Shown: positions 37,201-47,699, numbered from the stretch's first letter. The stretch: DNA of 64,000 nt from Thamnaconus septentrionalis (GCA_009823395.1 CM020511.1:17165501-17229500); one strand, 5' to 3'. The notes: generated by a model from the sequence alone, not told the origin. Numbers and translations are program-made.

Positions 37201-37968
37201 GCAGAAGATGATCCAAAAGCCGAAGACGAACCAAGCGAACAAGCCGAAGACAAGAGAGAAGAAGACGCTGCTCCTGACAGTGCGACAGAGGAAGATACTT
37301 TAACCAAACAGGAGCAAGAACAGGGAAATAATGGTGAAATAGAGGCAGGGGAGGAAGAAAAGGATGTGGAGCAGCATGATGGGAAAGAAAGGGAGACAAC
37401 AGGGTCTGAGCAGGAGGAGCAGCCAAAAGGAGACGAAGTAAAGGAAGAGGTCGCGGATGAGAGCAAGGAGGAGGTCAAGAGTGAGGAGCAGGGGTCCGGC
37501 AGTAGCAACAGTGATAAGACCCAGAGCAGCGCAGAGAAAGGGGATGGAACCCATTCATCTTCTGAGGCTGAAAAGGATGAGCAAGACAAAAATATTGGAG
37601 AAAGGAAGCGAGATAACGAGAAAAGCAGCGAGGACCAAGCTAATGATGTAGGGGAAGAGGAGAGACAAAAAGAGGAAGAACACAGCGACGACACGGGGAA
37701 GACTAACGAGACAAATGAGAACGATAGTGGCAGCCGCGATCTCGGCAACAGTTACCAGGAAGGAAATCTAAGCGCAGCCAAGGAGTCGGGGGAAGAGGAC
37801 AAAAAGGTGAATGGGCAGGTCAGCGGAGAGGATGATGAGGTCGAAAGTGAGACCGAGTCGGACGAGGGGGAGAAAAATCCAGCCGGCCACAAAGAGGCCG
37901 CGGCAGACGGAGACAAGGGAACAGAGGATGGTCAAACAGAACCACTCGGAGGTGAAAAAGAAAATTAA
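19639..37968 (+). CDS. dcdc2: Doublecortin domain-containing protein 2 (9 coding exons)
   Basis: DCDC2 binds and stabilises microtubules and localises to the primary cilium; in mammals it is linked to neuronal migration, hearing and bile-duct cilia. Coding exons are 19639-19925, 20688-20742, 23238-23314, 23632-23766, 24454-24603, 25175-25229, 25352-25523, 36391-36461 and 37195-37968. All joins are in phase and give 591 residues (human about 476). The first doublecortin domain covers about residues 14-97 (VKNVFMFRNGDPYYQARRIV through FKKLDY) and the second about 137-219 (TIFVVANGDVLNPAIRLLIH through FKKLPY). A conserved KAHSLPPI block follows at about 237. Residues 311-591 are a Glu/Lys/Asp/Ser-rich acidic tail, longer than in human. 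An in-frame TAG at 19585 supports the chosen ATG. The convergent neighbour nrsn1 matches human DCDC2-NRSN1 order and separates it from the DCDC2B and DCDC2C paralogues. Confidence 0.92.
19948..19985. repeat. (TTTC)n and poly-T tract
   Basis: TTTC repeats followed by about 19 T, immediately downstream of the dcdc2 exon 1 donor. Confidence 0.85.
20688..20742 (+). CDS. dcdc2: dcdc2 exon 2: residues 96-114, inter-domain linker
   Basis: A 55-base exon coding the basic linker DYQQIGSRRKKMMQTSPVQ between the two doublecortin domains. Acceptor TTTTATAG, donor CAG|GTAAGG. Confidence 0.88.
20743..23237. other. dcdc2 intron 2
   Basis: A 2.5-kb AT-rich intron with poly-A and poly-T runs (21787-21805, 22688-22702). 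No repeat family or second gene was recognised. Confidence 0.6.
23238..23314 (+). CDS. dcdc2: dcdc2 exon 3: residues 115-140
   Basis: Encodes AKPLPQNRIIVSARFLKPIK and EPCTIF. It matches the human RINVSARFRKPLQEPCTIF segment leading into the second doublecortin domain. Phase 2 out. Confidence 0.92.
23632..23766 (+). CDS. dcdc2: dcdc2 exon 4: residues 140-185, second doublecortin domain
   Basis: Encodes VVANGDVLNPAIRLLIHQRM and the helix SQFERILEMITEKM, the core of the second DCX domain. Phase 2 at both ends. Confidence 0.93.
24199..24228. repeat. Perfect 15-bp tandem duplication
   Basis: ACAAAGAGCCCCAGG occurs twice back to back in dcdc2 intron 4. It has no obvious role. Confidence 0.9.
24454..24603 (+). 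CDS. dcdc2: dcdc2 exon 5: residues 185-235, end of second doublecortin domain
   Basis: Encodes SLYTYEGTPVTDGSRLESGQ and LYVAVGRERFKKLPYSDLLF, closely matching the human YVAVGRDKFKKLPYSELLF ending of the domain. Confidence 0.94.
25175..25229 (+). CDS. dcdc2: dcdc2 exon 6: residues 235-253
   Basis: A 55-base exon coding GMKAHSLPPIYRFSKQNGN. SLPPI is the conserved block that follows the second domain in human DCDC2. The acceptor has a long T tract (15161-type run at 25149-25165). Confidence 0.88.
25352..25523 (+). CDS. dcdc2: dcdc2 exon 7: residues 254-311
   Basis: Encodes a Ser/Asp/Lys-rich linker with a helix-like HLSSIVREISQARLISLRKK stretch. Acceptor CCTCCAG, donor ACG|GTAATG, phase 1. It joins in phase to the distant exon at 36391. 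Confidence 0.85.
27065..27108. repeat. (GT)n microsatellite, about 22 units
   Basis: Pure GT run in dcdc2 intron 7. Confidence 0.95.
27466..27494. repeat. (GCGT)n microsatellite
   Basis: About seven GCGT units followed by GTGC variants in dcdc2 intron 7. Confidence 0.9.
29225..29295 (+). mobile_element. Short fish retroelement tail remnant
   Basis: AATAATAATAATGGATTAGA followed by TTTATATAGTGCTTTTCTAG is a recurrent end sequence of fish LINE/SINE copies. Only the terminal 70 bases or so are left. The family is not certain. Confidence 0.45.
34253..34286. repeat. (GT)n microsatellite
   Basis: About 16 GT units in dcdc2 intron 7. Confidence 0.95.
35254..35301. repeat. (CA)n microsatellite with CGCG interruption
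   Basis: CACACACGCGTGCGCACACG followed by a pure CA run. The CGCGTGCGC part could form a short hairpin or Z-DNA. Confidence 0.9.
36391..36461 (+). CDS. dcdc2: dcdc2 exon 8: residues 311-334
   Basis: Encodes ADLESKADDGHAEDKSPQDQ and PAEE, the beginning of the acidic tail. The acceptor CTGTTTCCAG follows a strong pyrimidine tract; donor GAG|GTAAAC. The phase-1 join to exon 7 completes a GCT codon. Placement rests on phase, splice sites and composition. Confidence 0.75.
37195..37968 (+). CDS. dcdc2: dcdc2 exon 9: residues 335-591, acidic C-terminal tail
   Basis: A single 774-base exon, open from the acceptor (GCATTACAG) to TAA. It is dominated by Glu, Asp, Lys, Ser, Gln and Gly, for example EQEEQPKGDEVKEEVADES. 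Human DCDC2 also ends in an acidic low-complexity region, but a shorter one. No fold is expected. Such tails in microtubule proteins may mimic or compete with tubulin tails; that is inference. An internal GGAG|GTGAAA at about 37949 could act as an alternative donor. Confidence 0.85.
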   Translation, partial: KLAEDDPKAEDEPSEQAEDKREEDAAPDSATEEDTLTKQEQEQGNNGEIEAGEEEKDVEQHDGKERETTGSEQEEQPKGDEVKEEVADESKEEVKSEEQGSGSSNSDKTQSSAEKGDGTHSSSEAEKDEQDKNIGERKRDNEKSSEDQANDVGEEERQKEEEHSDDTGKTNETNENDSGSRDLGNSYQEGNLSAAKESGEEDKKVNGQVSGEDDEVESETESDEGEKNPAGHKEAAADGDKGTEDGQTEPLGGEKEN

Positions 37969-39310
37969 TAGGAACAAAAAAGATTCAGGTGAACAGGAGT
38001 CCGAACGGTACGTGTTCTCGTACGGCTGGAAAATAATGAAAGCGACAGGGGGAAAAAAAAACACGATTTTCCAAAAATATTGAACTAGATGGTGCTGTAG
38101 AATCCGCACTGAAAAAAACCTGAGATCTAGCAACACTTGAAAGCTCTGAATGAATGATTGCTTAATTATTACTGCACACAAAAATACCTTTTTAAAGTTG
38201 TAGTCGCGCTTCCAGGAGCTCGCGTCGTAAACACCTTTCAGAACATGACCCTTTTTTTCCACTACTGAACAGTACATGAAATATTGAGCAATGTTCTCCT
38301 TTACTCACTGAGCCACTGTTACCTCTTGGGCCGCCTCGCTGTTGTCACACTGTGCTGTCTGTGAGCGATGTGTGAAAGCTTGGAAATATAGTGACATTCA
38401 TTGGAGGCCTGTTTGTTTTGTTTGTTTTTTAGGATGGTTAATGGCAAATATGTCTGTATGGCACCTGTCATTTCCCAAAGATACAAATGTACTTTTTTTA
38501 GTAAGTGTATGAAGCTGTGTGTCCTGTTGCAAGCATGCTGTATGTCTAAATGTTGTGTAACAAGGTAGGATGCAGGAAGTAGAGTAAGGGGGAAGTGACA
38601 TCACACAAGAGGAAGGAGGAAGGAAGTTATAAATCAGAGACACCTGTGCTGACAAAAAAAGCGGGAAATTCAAACAAAGATCACAAAAGGAGCTGAAGCA
38701 GAACCAAAGAAAAGTGAGAAGTGAGATAAGGAGAAAAAGGATAACTAACCTGAATGTGGATTAAAAGAAATTGCAACGACCGGAGTGAACTAGAGGTGGA
38801 CCTGACAACCAGTGTCTTGAAGGAGGAAGAAAAAGGATCTCCCTGGAACAGGCAAACCTGTTCGGAACCCGAAAACCCTTCCTTGGACCGGGTCAAAGGC
38901 CACTCTCCTCTCCCTCAGCTAAGTTCTTCCACCTCCGTATTCTCCAGGCTTCTCCACCTGGCTGCTGTTGTAACATGCTCTCTTGCTTCTTCATCATCCT
39001 CCCTCTCTGACTACACTCACTCACACACTCACACACACACACACTCCACATACATGAACTGAACTGGACAGGACTACACACACACCACATTCATGAACTG
39101 GTCTGAACTGGAATCTACCTGACCACACACCCCCACATACATATTATAAGGACTTATTTGATATTTTGGAGTTTTGATCGCTGAGATTTTGATTGCTTAT
39201 GTTTTTTTTCAGGAAATTTGGGTTTGTAAAAATGTTTTTGTTGATGCATATTTTTTGAGAAAGTGGCTAGGAATCTCGCAGTTTATGTTAATAAATTTCG
39301 TTGTACCTTA
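37969..39310 (+). other. dcdc2 3' UTR
   Basis: The sequence after the stop has no convincing continuing exon. It runs about 1.3 kb to an AATAAA. A CA-rich tract lies at 39016-39048. Confidence 0.5.
39290..39295 (+). terminator. Polyadenylation signal, likely dcdc2
   Basis: AATAAA in the context TATGTTAATAAATTTCG, the first canonical signal in the dcdc2 3' region. Confidence 0.45.
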
Positions 39311-40089
39311 AATCACCCTTACCTTGCAAACTTACTTTTGGTTTTCTTATTTGTGTAAATTTTGTAGGGAGTATAATAATCATACGTCTGGTGTTCTCTC
39401 CACACTTTCCACCATAAAAATAATATCTATCCAAAGAGTTAAAGTTATATTATGACAGAGTGAATCCTGTCTGGCGACCAACACGTTTTATATAGGTTTG
39501 GAGAGACGTGCTCCGCTACAGTTGGTATAAGTTATGTGGCAATGAATATATTTCAAACCTCAACTTGAAGTCATTTGTTGGGTCATTTCTCTGTCTTAGG
39601 CATATTTATTTTTATTTATATCCACATTGTGTCAGAATCTCAAAATGGAAATGAGGGTTGGGCTCTTAATAAAAATCACTTTGCTCAATTTTTTTTTTGT
39701 TCTTGTCCTTTTGGTCAAAAATTGTAAATCAAAACATATGAAATAGAAATGAACACCCAATGTCACATAATACTTTCTCTGAGTACATAAAATGTTATAT
39801 TACCCATTAAATAAGTGTTTTGAACCCAATGATGAACTTTGCTATTTGCCATTTGCTATACTTATGCTATTATTTGTGCTCGGTGAAAACGAATAAATAT
39901 CAAGCAAGCAATATGCTAGAGTTAACTTGTCGTCGTCTATTATGCATATTCACCTTGTGTGCCTCATTGAGTATGTTTCCCACGATTGTGGGGCTGAAAA
40001 TACCTAAATGTAACATTGCTGAAAAGATAGCTGGCACACATCTAATCCAGACCTTCTATTTTTATCTACCAGAACATTTTCTTTTGCAG

Positions 40090-40190
40090 TAACAATGCTG
40101 GTGTTGTTAATGTAGCCTGTCTAATGGCAGACTCAGACCAGTGGGCTGGCAAGAGAAGAGCTCGCTGCACTCCCCGTCGACTGCTGCTTG
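40090..40190 (+). other. Unassigned exon-like segment A
   Basis: Bounded by a strong acceptor (ATTTTCTTTTGCAG) and a consensus donor (CTTG|GTGAGTAAT). One frame is open throughout (phase 2 in, phase 1 out) and reads NNAGVVNVACLMADSDQWAG then KRRARCTPRRLLL. I recognise no family. It does not join in frame to the dcdc2 last exon without soon meeting a stop. It could be an exon of a non-coding RNA or a chance pair of splice-like sites. Confidence 0.25.
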
Positions 40191-40845
40191 GTGAGTAATC
40201 CCCGATGCAGCTTCTTTGTAAAAGCACATGGTTGTAGTAATTAAAAAAAAAAAAAAAAAAAAGTCCTCTCAGTAATTTCTATACTACAACCACCTGGTGT
40301 GCCCCATGGAAAGATTCCTAAAACCATTTGCTTTATCTCGTGTATCAAACTGATAAAGGGATAGAAAATGTTATTAAAGGGGAGGCACTGAAACGGGTAT
40401 TAACAGCTTGAGGCCTCCTGTTGGTGCAACACGTGGTACGAGCTGCACATCACCGCGCCTCGGTGAGCTGCAGTGTGCCGCAGAGGTTATATAAACTCTT
40501 GCCAAAGCAAGTTAACACAGGTACCACTGAGAAAACCCTTGGTGTCTTTCTTTGTCCTTTTTTCATTGTGAAAATTGAATCCAGCTCTGAGAAAACTGCA
40601 GCACTCAATGCTCGCGCCAGCTAACAGAGAAGATGGCTATGGGCTCTCATGCAGTGATGCCTTGCCGACATTAAAAAAAAAAAAAGTCTGCAGAAGCGTT
40701 ACCATCATAATCAGCTCAAAAGTCGAGCAAAATCCCAACAACTCGTTTCAGCGCAGTAATATGGAAAAAGCCGACCCATTTAGAAATACGCTAGTTGTCT
40801 TTGGTGTGTTAGTTAGCATGCCAATAATGCAAAAAAAAAAAAAAA

Positions 40846-40846
<1 letters not shown>

Positions 40847-40905
<59 letters not shown>
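40847..40905. repeat. Poly-A followed by (AT)n microsatellite
   Basis: About 15 A (from 40831), then roughly 27 AT units. This is a typical unstable AT tract. Confidence 0.95.
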
Positions 40906-40916
<11 letters not shown>

Positions 40917-40967
40917 CTGTATGTATATAAACAGCTGATTAAACACCCACCACCCCCATCCCTGCAG

Positions 40968-41033
40968 CTTCTCGGTTTGGGATTCATGCGACGTGTTTAC
41001 GAGTTACCGTCCGACGAGAGGAAACGGTTGGAG
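40968..41033 (+). other. Unassigned exon-like segment B
   Basis: Bounded by CCATCCCTGCAG and GGAG|GTGAGGG, 66 bases, unusually rich in CpG for its AT-rich surroundings. Two frames are open: one reads LLGLGFMRRVYELPSDERKR, the other, which would join segment A in phase, ASRFGIHATCLRVTVRREET. I recognise neither. Confidence 0.25.
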
Positions 41034-43359
41034 GTGAGGGTGGAGGGAGAGTGAGCGCAGAGTGGGAGACGCAGAGGAGCCTGAGCAAGAGTGAGTCATA
41101 CAGGCTGACTGGTTGAGGTGAGGATCATTAAGGTGCTATTTTTGGAGTCACCATCAATTCTGTCTCATCTCCCTAGGAGAGAAAAAGAGAGGGAGGGAGG
41201 GAGAGACAGAGAGAATGTGTGCGTGTCTGTGTGCGCGGTCGCACAATGTTCCTCACAAAAGCTCTGGCACCCTCTGCCACAGCATTTCCCCCTGCGTGAA
41301 TCAACAGTCGATGCTGGAACGCCGCTGACTTGACACACGAGGAACATTCAGCACCGGAGTACTGAGTGTAGTAACGAAATGCCATGACGTGTTTTAATAA
41401 AGCATATAGAAGAATATAGTTGGTTGAAAGTATATAAATTACAGTTTTTAATTGGTTCCACAGCTTTTAAGTGCTTCAGAAGCTGAGAGTTGCTTTAATA
41501 GCTGCTCACACGTCTGTCTTTTTTTCCCCCCTCGCTGTGCTTTGGTGAAGTTGTATTAACTAACTGAAATAGAAGCAAACAGACAGTCTTGGACAGCATC
41601 ATGTTTGGATACTTCAGTTTTATTGCCATCTACCGTGTATGGATGATATATATTTGATTTTCGATACAGAAGAACCAGTTTTGCGTGAGACGCAAACTTC
41701 ATGGTAGAGATTTCTTTTATTTATTTATTTATTTTTTCAAATTAGGGTAAGAAGATGAAGACAATTCACTTCACATCTGAAGCGTTCCTGCAGAATTGAA
41801 CTTTGGTTGATGTGGGGAACAAATGCAGTTTACAGCTTACAGCACGGAACTACAAGTCGCCAGATTTGCGCATTTCGTGAATTTTGACCACTGAGATTTT
41901 GATGTTTTTGGTTTGTTTGATTCTGCAGTTGATTGTATTGTTCTACTGGTTTGCAGCTGAGCAGCGGCTTTTCCTTCACAGAAATATTTTTGTGTTGTTT
42001 CTGTTCCAAGGTACTAAAACGATACTGTAATTGTTCTCAGGTCAAAGAAGGATGTGCGGCGAGTGGGGAGAGGGGAAATGTCAAAAGGTCAACTTACACG
42101 AGCATACACAGTGTACAGAAATAAATTCTCAGAGAAGTGGAGGTTGTTTGGAAGGAACTGCAGCACTGATACAGTCGAAGACGTCTAGCTCGATGGCATT
42201 TCAACACCACAATGTTGTTGATACCAAGAAAAAAAAAAAGGGGGGGGGGTTGTATTTTTACATTTGTCATTTAAAGCAACAGAAAGCAAAATTTACAGCA
42301 GTTCAAACGGTCACAACATGTCAAAATATAATTCTCAGTCATATCAGGAAAATAGCTTATCATGACTTTTACTAGAGATCTGAAGGTGAGTGCCGAACAA
42401 ACACGCAAAAATAGAATTCTTTCAATGTGAGTTTCACATTTACAGCAGTACACGAGCAACTGAGTGATCATAAAGGCTTTGTAGATAAAATATCTCTGCT
42501 AAATAGTCAAAACTCCCTGTGTTGTGTTTGTCTATATGTGATGAGAGATCCTGACAGCCGGGAAAGCAAAGAGGCATAAAAAAAGAAAAAAAAAACCCTG
42601 CCACTGACTGGTGTGCTTGCCGAGTGTGCCCTCGTCGTCCTATCGTTACGTAACACATCTGTCACGTTGAATCTGTCTCCCGAGACCCGTCTTCGCTTTA
42701 TCACGTGGCGCCTGCGCATCTCGATACCGGCTCCCTTTTTGCGTCGCGTCGGTTGAGGGCAGGAGACCCCCAGACGGCAGCATCATGCAGGGATTGAAGA
42801 CCACGCACACGCGTATCATTCCACACAAGACGGAGGGCGTGAAGTGTGCGGGGACGTGAAGAAGACTGTCTGTTTGGTTTGAAATCAACTGACGGATTAT
42901 GTCCTCTTCACTTTAGTTCGGTGCACTTTCAGAGCCGTCTGTCGCGTCCTATTTATCGATCCCGCCTAAAGATTGGCTGATGGAGACAAGGTCAGAGAAC
43001 TAATGGGCTGAGGAAAATGTCAGCGTGACAGTCTGCCCTCTGGTGTGTTCCCTTCTGTGTGGAAATAACGCCGCGCTATGCTTATCCTATACTTGTGTTT
43101 TGAATGACTGAGTCATGCTGCACATTGCTATGCACAGAAACTAGTCTGTGCATGGAAGCCCTGGCTTTTTGGTTACCAAGCAGATGACGGTCGCAGCGTT
43201 GGCCGCTCCTTTCGATCAATGTTGTTCGCAGGGCGGTTCGACTTGAAACGCTGCCGCTCGCCAGCACTAAACACCATCCACTTTAAAACAAAACAAGGGA
43301 GTCTTTTCAACAGAGCGATGCTCGGTATTGTCTCTAGTGTTGTTGTTCCCCTGCTGCGT

Positions 43360-43365
43360 TTTATT
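43360..43365 (-). terminator. Possible polyadenylation signal of nrsn1
   Basis: TTTATT on the + strand is AATAAA for nrsn1, about 320 bases after its stop codon. Other candidates lie further along near 41620 and 41720. Confidence 0.3.
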
Positions 43366-43684
43366 GATTTGTTCTTGTGGTTCTCTTCTCTGTGTGGTTC
43401 TCCAGACCTGTGCGTGCTCTGTCAGATCACTGTGGACTTGGTGAGATGGATCGTCAAACTGCAAACCTATATTAACTCCCCACTTATATAACCCCAAAAG
43501 AAGTAAGCGTTAAAGTCAAATACCATCAGCAAAAGGATTTAAACAAAAATTCCAATGCGACCTATCGTGTAAGCTGACCTTTCCGAATGAGACAATGCAC
43601 ACACAAATCGACACACACGCGTATGAGTTTTGCATTCACGCAAAATCTGCACACCACCCAGTCATCACGCGTGCCGGACGTCGG

Positions 43685-43788
43685 TCAGGTCTCTGACTTT
43701 GGAGCCGATGGCTGAATGTTCTGGACTTTGGAAAGTGTGACCGGCACCCTTCCCTCCCCAGGGGTTGGTGCTCTCATTACAGGGGTGC
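43685..43788 (-). CDS. nrsn1: nrsn1 exon 5: residues 167-200 and stop
   Basis: Encodes TPVMRAPTPGEGRVPVTLSK and VQNIQPSAPKSET. The VTLSxVQNxQP block is the conserved C-terminal signature. The acceptor on the minus strand is TTTTGTTGCAG. Without this exon, reading through the exon 4 donor would give an unrelated short end. Confidence 0.9.
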
Positions 43789-46071
43789 CTGCAACAAAAG
43801 CAGCACAGTCAGGACATTTTGAAGAACATGTGACAACCCTCCCCATCTTGTCCATGCTTGAGGTGACAGACGAGTCTTAGCTTATCACTTTGCTAGGCTT
43901 AGCTTAGCTTAGCTTAATAGACAAGGTGTGCTACAGTGTGACACAGGCAAAACTGGTTTCATACTTGCTTTTGATAATTATGTGCAACTCTGTACGGCTG
44001 TGCATCTGCGGCCTATTATTAATTAACCAGAAATATAGCCTTCTGTTTACAGCCTCCTGCTAACACTGATGATTTGTTATGCATGTTTGGAAATTGAGGA
44101 AAAACAAAGAGGTAGAAAAAATGCCTGACCCCTGAGAGGGTTGTCAATGCTCTTGATATCATATTGGGATGAGTCCCAGAACTAATTGTTGTTTCTCTCT
44201 CTGAAAGTAACTACCTGCACAAGTAGAATGAAGTTATTTGAGAAGTGGTTTTAACCGACAGACAATTATAATATTTGACCTTTTCTAAGTAGCCTTCCTT
44301 CCATTAACACACTGCCTTTTACTTTGACAAGTCCAGTGCTGTAGAGTTGGAGAAACTGAACTTGTTTGCCTCTGCTAAAGGGTATGGGGTCTCTTGGTGG
44401 AACACATCAGGTGGATACAAAATGTCAATATCGTTCAAGTTGAATATGGAAACGGTGTCGGTAAAGGTTAATGTAGCCAACTAAGAGCAGGCATCAATAA
44501 CAACAGAAATAAAAATGAATAAGTGGGAGATTGAACACAGACAGAAATGCTAACCACAACCCTGGGGTGGAGGTGGTCTCCAAAGTGCTCTGCAGAGGAA
44601 ACGGCTCGAATAATGTGCCCTCTGTGAGATTTGCCAATTGGATTTATAAAAATGGATCAGTGGAGCCATCAGAGCTGATGTGGTCTGGCTTGAGATCAGC
44701 TAATTTAGCTGCAATAGGGAGCCAAGATTGACCTCTGTGGCTTGCCTAATGCAAATTAGCCATGTTTCCACAGTTACGGTAAGATATTCCACCCTTAACG
44801 CTCGCTCCGCTGTCTAGCAGTCCTTGCTCTAGGATTCCACCCTGTCAGAGAAACAAGTGCGAAATGAGACCTCACCAACTGTTGCGTGAAGATCCGCCAA
44901 CCTCTCCTTGAACTTCTGCTGCAGATACAATTCTTCTTTGGAGTAATTTTTGGCAAAGGCAGACAGCAGGAGACCCACAGCCATGGAGGTGCCTCCCACA
45001 CAGAAGAGCACAGCTCCAGTCAGCTTGCAGACATCCAGAGCACGGTTGAAACTGACAGCGTGGCTGCAATGAGTATAGGAGTCTGGTTGGTTAAAACACT
45101 ATCTCTGTACTGCACATGACATTCATTGCAATAGGTGCTTGAAGTTTAATCTTTATGATTCTTTACCTGTCGACAAATAGGAGATCATCCTCGCCGAAAG
45201 CTTCAATCCGGGCTGGAGTGGTGTAACCCACCAAAATAACGACAAGACCTGCGAACAAAATCAGGGCACCAAACGCGAGACAGACCTGGTGGCCGGAAAA
45301 CAGAGGTAAAAGAGAAGTGGTTATGATCTCCCAAATAACGCACAAGAACTGTGTAAAGTTGTTTAATGGTCCAGTGTGTCTGACTGCCTGTTTCGTATTC
45401 AGGGCACTATCAGACAGGATTCCTTAAATACTTGGCTTACTTAAAAAATGGCAGTGGAAGATGGCAGCGAACTAGCAGGATATGAGAACTGTTCCAAGGG
45501 TAGGAATACCCAATTACTTTTATTGTACTGGAGTATACACTTTTATTAATGTATTTATGAGCAGTATTTTAAGCTGTCACCAACATAAAAATCACAAATC
45601 AAACCAAATATTACACACATTCTACCTTTAAGGGAGAAGCTAAAAAAAAAACTACATCTGAATTTCAGGATATGAAAAGTGAAAAGATTCGCTTCACCTT
45701 CCAGAGAATAGAGCTCCACCTGCTAGGCGATCTCTGAATCTGAAAATCTTCATCACGTTCCCAGATTGAAGCTGTGCACTCCTCATAAAACTGTTTGGAG
45801 AGAAAGACTATTTTAAAACCGCCTGTGGGAAATCAACCATCAATTACGATGGACATTGCTCATTTTCCTTCTAAGAAACAGTCAGAAATGAGACCAAGGA
45901 TGTTTCTCATAGGAGAGAAGTGTGACATCCGTTTGGCAGGCTGCTCCACGGCTGTCTCTCTGCTGTCTGTACCTGGTGTAGGTAGGAGCGGACTCCATAC
46001 TGCTGGCAGTTCCCGCTGGGTTGAGCTTGCTCTGCATACTCCGGCCCACAGATCTCTGAGCAAGAAGTCAT
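43685..46071 (-). CDS. nrsn1: Neurensin-1 (5 coding exons, minus strand)
   Basis: Neurensin-1 is a neuron-specific two-pass membrane protein of small vesicles, linked to neurite extension and transport. Coding exons, in gene order, are 46071-45973, 45790-45698, 45285-45167, 45063-44876 and 43788-43685. All joins are in phase and give 200 residues (human 195). The N-terminus MTSCSEICGPEYAEQ ending GVRSYLHQ and the FYEECTASIWERDEDFQIQR block match human NRSN1 closely. The first membrane helix is at about 65-86 with the PARIEAFGEDD motif after it; the second is at about 120-141 (GAVLFCVGGTSMAVGLLL). YSKEELYLQQKFKERLADL follows, then a tail ending PVTLSKVQNIQP, also as in human. It faces dcdc2 tail to tail. 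An RE1-like silencer lies 1.6 kb upstream. Confidence 0.95.
43789..44875. other. nrsn1 intron 4
   Basis: A 1.1-kb intron with a short tandem GCTTA run at about 43890-43916. Nothing else was recognised. Confidence 0.6.
44876..45063 (-). CDS. nrsn1: nrsn1 exon 4: residues 104-167, second membrane helix
   Basis: Encodes HAVSFNRALDVCKLTGAVLF, CVGGTSMAVGLLLSAFAKNY and SKEELYLQQKFKERLADL. The helix and the charged amphipathic segment after it are nearly the same in human. The donor is GTTG|GTGAGG. Confidence 0.95.
45167..45285 (-). CDS. nrsn1: nrsn1 exon 3: residues 65-104, first membrane helix
   Basis: Encodes VCLAFGALILFAGLVVILVG and YTTPARIEAFGEDDLLFVD. The IEAFGE motif is diagnostic for neurensins. 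Acceptor CGGCCACCAG, donor GACAG|GTAAAG, phase 2. Confidence 0.95.
45698..45790 (-). CDS. nrsn1: nrsn1 exon 2: residues 34-64
   Basis: Encodes FYEECTASIWERDEDFQIQR and SPSRWSSILWK, the most conserved cytosolic block of neurensin-1. Acceptor CTCCAAACAG, donor AAG|GTGAAG, both phase 0. Confidence 0.95.
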
Positions 46072-46091
46072 CCTTCACATTTGTCTACCTG
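45973..46091 (-). CDS. nrsn1: nrsn1 exon 1 (coding): end of 5' UTR and residues 1-33
   Basis: The ATG is at 46071-46069, with 20 bases of leader back to a possible acceptor (GTGTCCTCCAG) at 46092. The peptide begins MTSCSEICG, aligning with human MSSCSNVCG, and ends GVRSYLHQ at the donor CAG|GTACAG. Confidence 0.92.
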
Positions 46092-47092
46092 CTGGAGGAC
46101 ACACATTGATAAATGTCACTTTTGGGAACACAAAATCTTTTTTATTTGTGGCCTTACAGTAACATTTAAGGCAAACACTTTGACAAAGGTCAAAGGTTTG
46201 ACAAACATAACTGGATTTCAACTGGTGGAAAACCTAAAGCACGTGTACCACATGATGTGGTACATCTGTACCATCTGTATTTGTAAGAGCTGATACAAGA
46301 ATTACTTCAGCGTGAATGAATAAATGAATGAATGGCTAAATGCATGCATGTACATTTGCCTGAATGCACTGCTGCTGTGATCAGCAAATAACACAACAAA
46401 TTCCACCAATTTATGAATATGACCGCGACGCTGCAGTTTATGTCTGTGTCAATAAACACAAACGTGCTCTCTCAAGCAATGTTCTGAAGTTATGTAACAT
46501 TGTACTGGCGGATTTGGGGCTGGCAAACTGAGCTGAATGACAAATTCCTGTTGTCTGCTTTTAATGAAATAAGCCATGACTTCATGCCTCGCTGTTGGAT
46601 TTGGTATTGTCACCAAAGAGTGCAGAGTTGACATCCTCTCTTTTCATCATGTGAAAAACCTTAAACAAAGTGTGTCTTTTGTCATGATTCAATTGTAGTC
46701 TTTAATTAGATTTCAATAATGACATTTACAACACAGAATTGAAACCAAAACCATCAACCATTGTCTGTGTTTGGTTGTACTCGGCTTTTTGGTTTATTCC
46801 TTGCTATAATTTCAATGTCCTGGGACGAGATCTTCTGTTTAAATACGTGGGAGGAATGTAGATTTATCAGATTCCCCCTATTTGTTTGGTTGAAAATAGT
46901 ACTGTTGCATCCTTTAGAATATGAGTTAAAACACAGCTCATTGCATCCATCAAAACACTGAAATGTGTGTTGGGTTTTCACAGCTGAATCTCCATTGATT
47001 TTTCCGCACCATAACATTTTATGAATGTGAAAAAGACGAGGGGTGTTAAACACTGAGCCAAGCACTGTATACAGAGGAGTAAAACAACTCAC
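46092..47092. other. Probable nrsn1 5' intron
   Basis: No coding signal on either strand that I can support. The acceptor at 46092 implies at least one upstream non-coding nrsn1 exon. Confidence 0.4.
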
Positions 47093-47125
47093 CTTTCCTG
47101 TCATCCATCCTTTTTCCCACATTGC
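47093..47125 (-). other. Candidate non-coding first exon of nrsn1
   Basis: On the minus strand a good donor (GGAAAG|GTGAGTT) sits about 60 bases downstream of a TATATTTA word at 47155-47162. This would make a short leader exon of roughly 33 bases. It is a guess from motifs; a leader exon in the CpG-rich sequence at 47650-48420 is equally possible. Confidence 0.2.
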
Positions 47126-47668
47126 TGATCAAACAGATAAGGTGTGTCTAGGGGTAAATATATCTGCTTGTTCATCTGCAATACATTCACCTTTTGCGCC
47201 AGCTTTGGCTTGAATATGTATATAAATTACGTAATTAATAAGGAATCTTTTTTTTTAATGTGTGTTTGCATATGTTAAACAGTCGTTCCTGGTATTATTT
47301 GTTTTTCTAAAGTTGCTCAAAATGGACTGCATGTTGTGTTGTTGTTGTGCTCATGCAGGAAACTAATCAGGCACACTTGATAAGATGAAGAGTTGATCAA
47401 CCAGATCGAATGAAACAGCGTATGAATGACTTGAATTGAATTTAAATCTGATCAAAGGAAAATCAACAGTAGTTAGTTTTGACATCCTTGAGCATCCTCC
47501 CATATTTCCTCCTATTGCAGAGACAGGCCAGTTTAAACATGCCTTGACGCCGATTAAGCCTTGTCTAGAGAAAAACACACACACACACATGAACACATCA
47601 GAGTATGTGGCATGTGGTCGCAGCGATGTGACTCAGTATATAAATAAACAGGCTGCATGGCGGCCCCG

Positions 47669-47689
47669 GGAGCTGTCCGCTGTGCTGAA
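47669..47689 (-). promoter_or_regulatory. RE1/NRSF (REST) silencer-like element upstream of nrsn1
   Basis: On the minus strand the 21-mer reads TTCAGCACAGCGGACAGCTCC split as half-sites TTCAGCAC and GGACAGC with correct spacing. It matches the RE1 consensus at 18 of 21 positions, and both half-site cores are perfect. REST represses neuronal genes outside neurons through such sites. The nearest gene on this side is the neuron-specific nrsn1. Confidence 0.6.
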
Positions 47690-47699
47690 CGCCATGATG

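Larger units (their letters stand above)
39311..43350. other. Interval between the 3' ends of dcdc2 and nrsn1
   Basis: The two genes converge here. The interval contains two exon-like segments on the + strand (40090-40190 and 40968-41033), a poly-A plus (AT)n microsatellite, and a CpG-richer block at 42640-42860. No complete gene could be assembled. Confidence 0.5.
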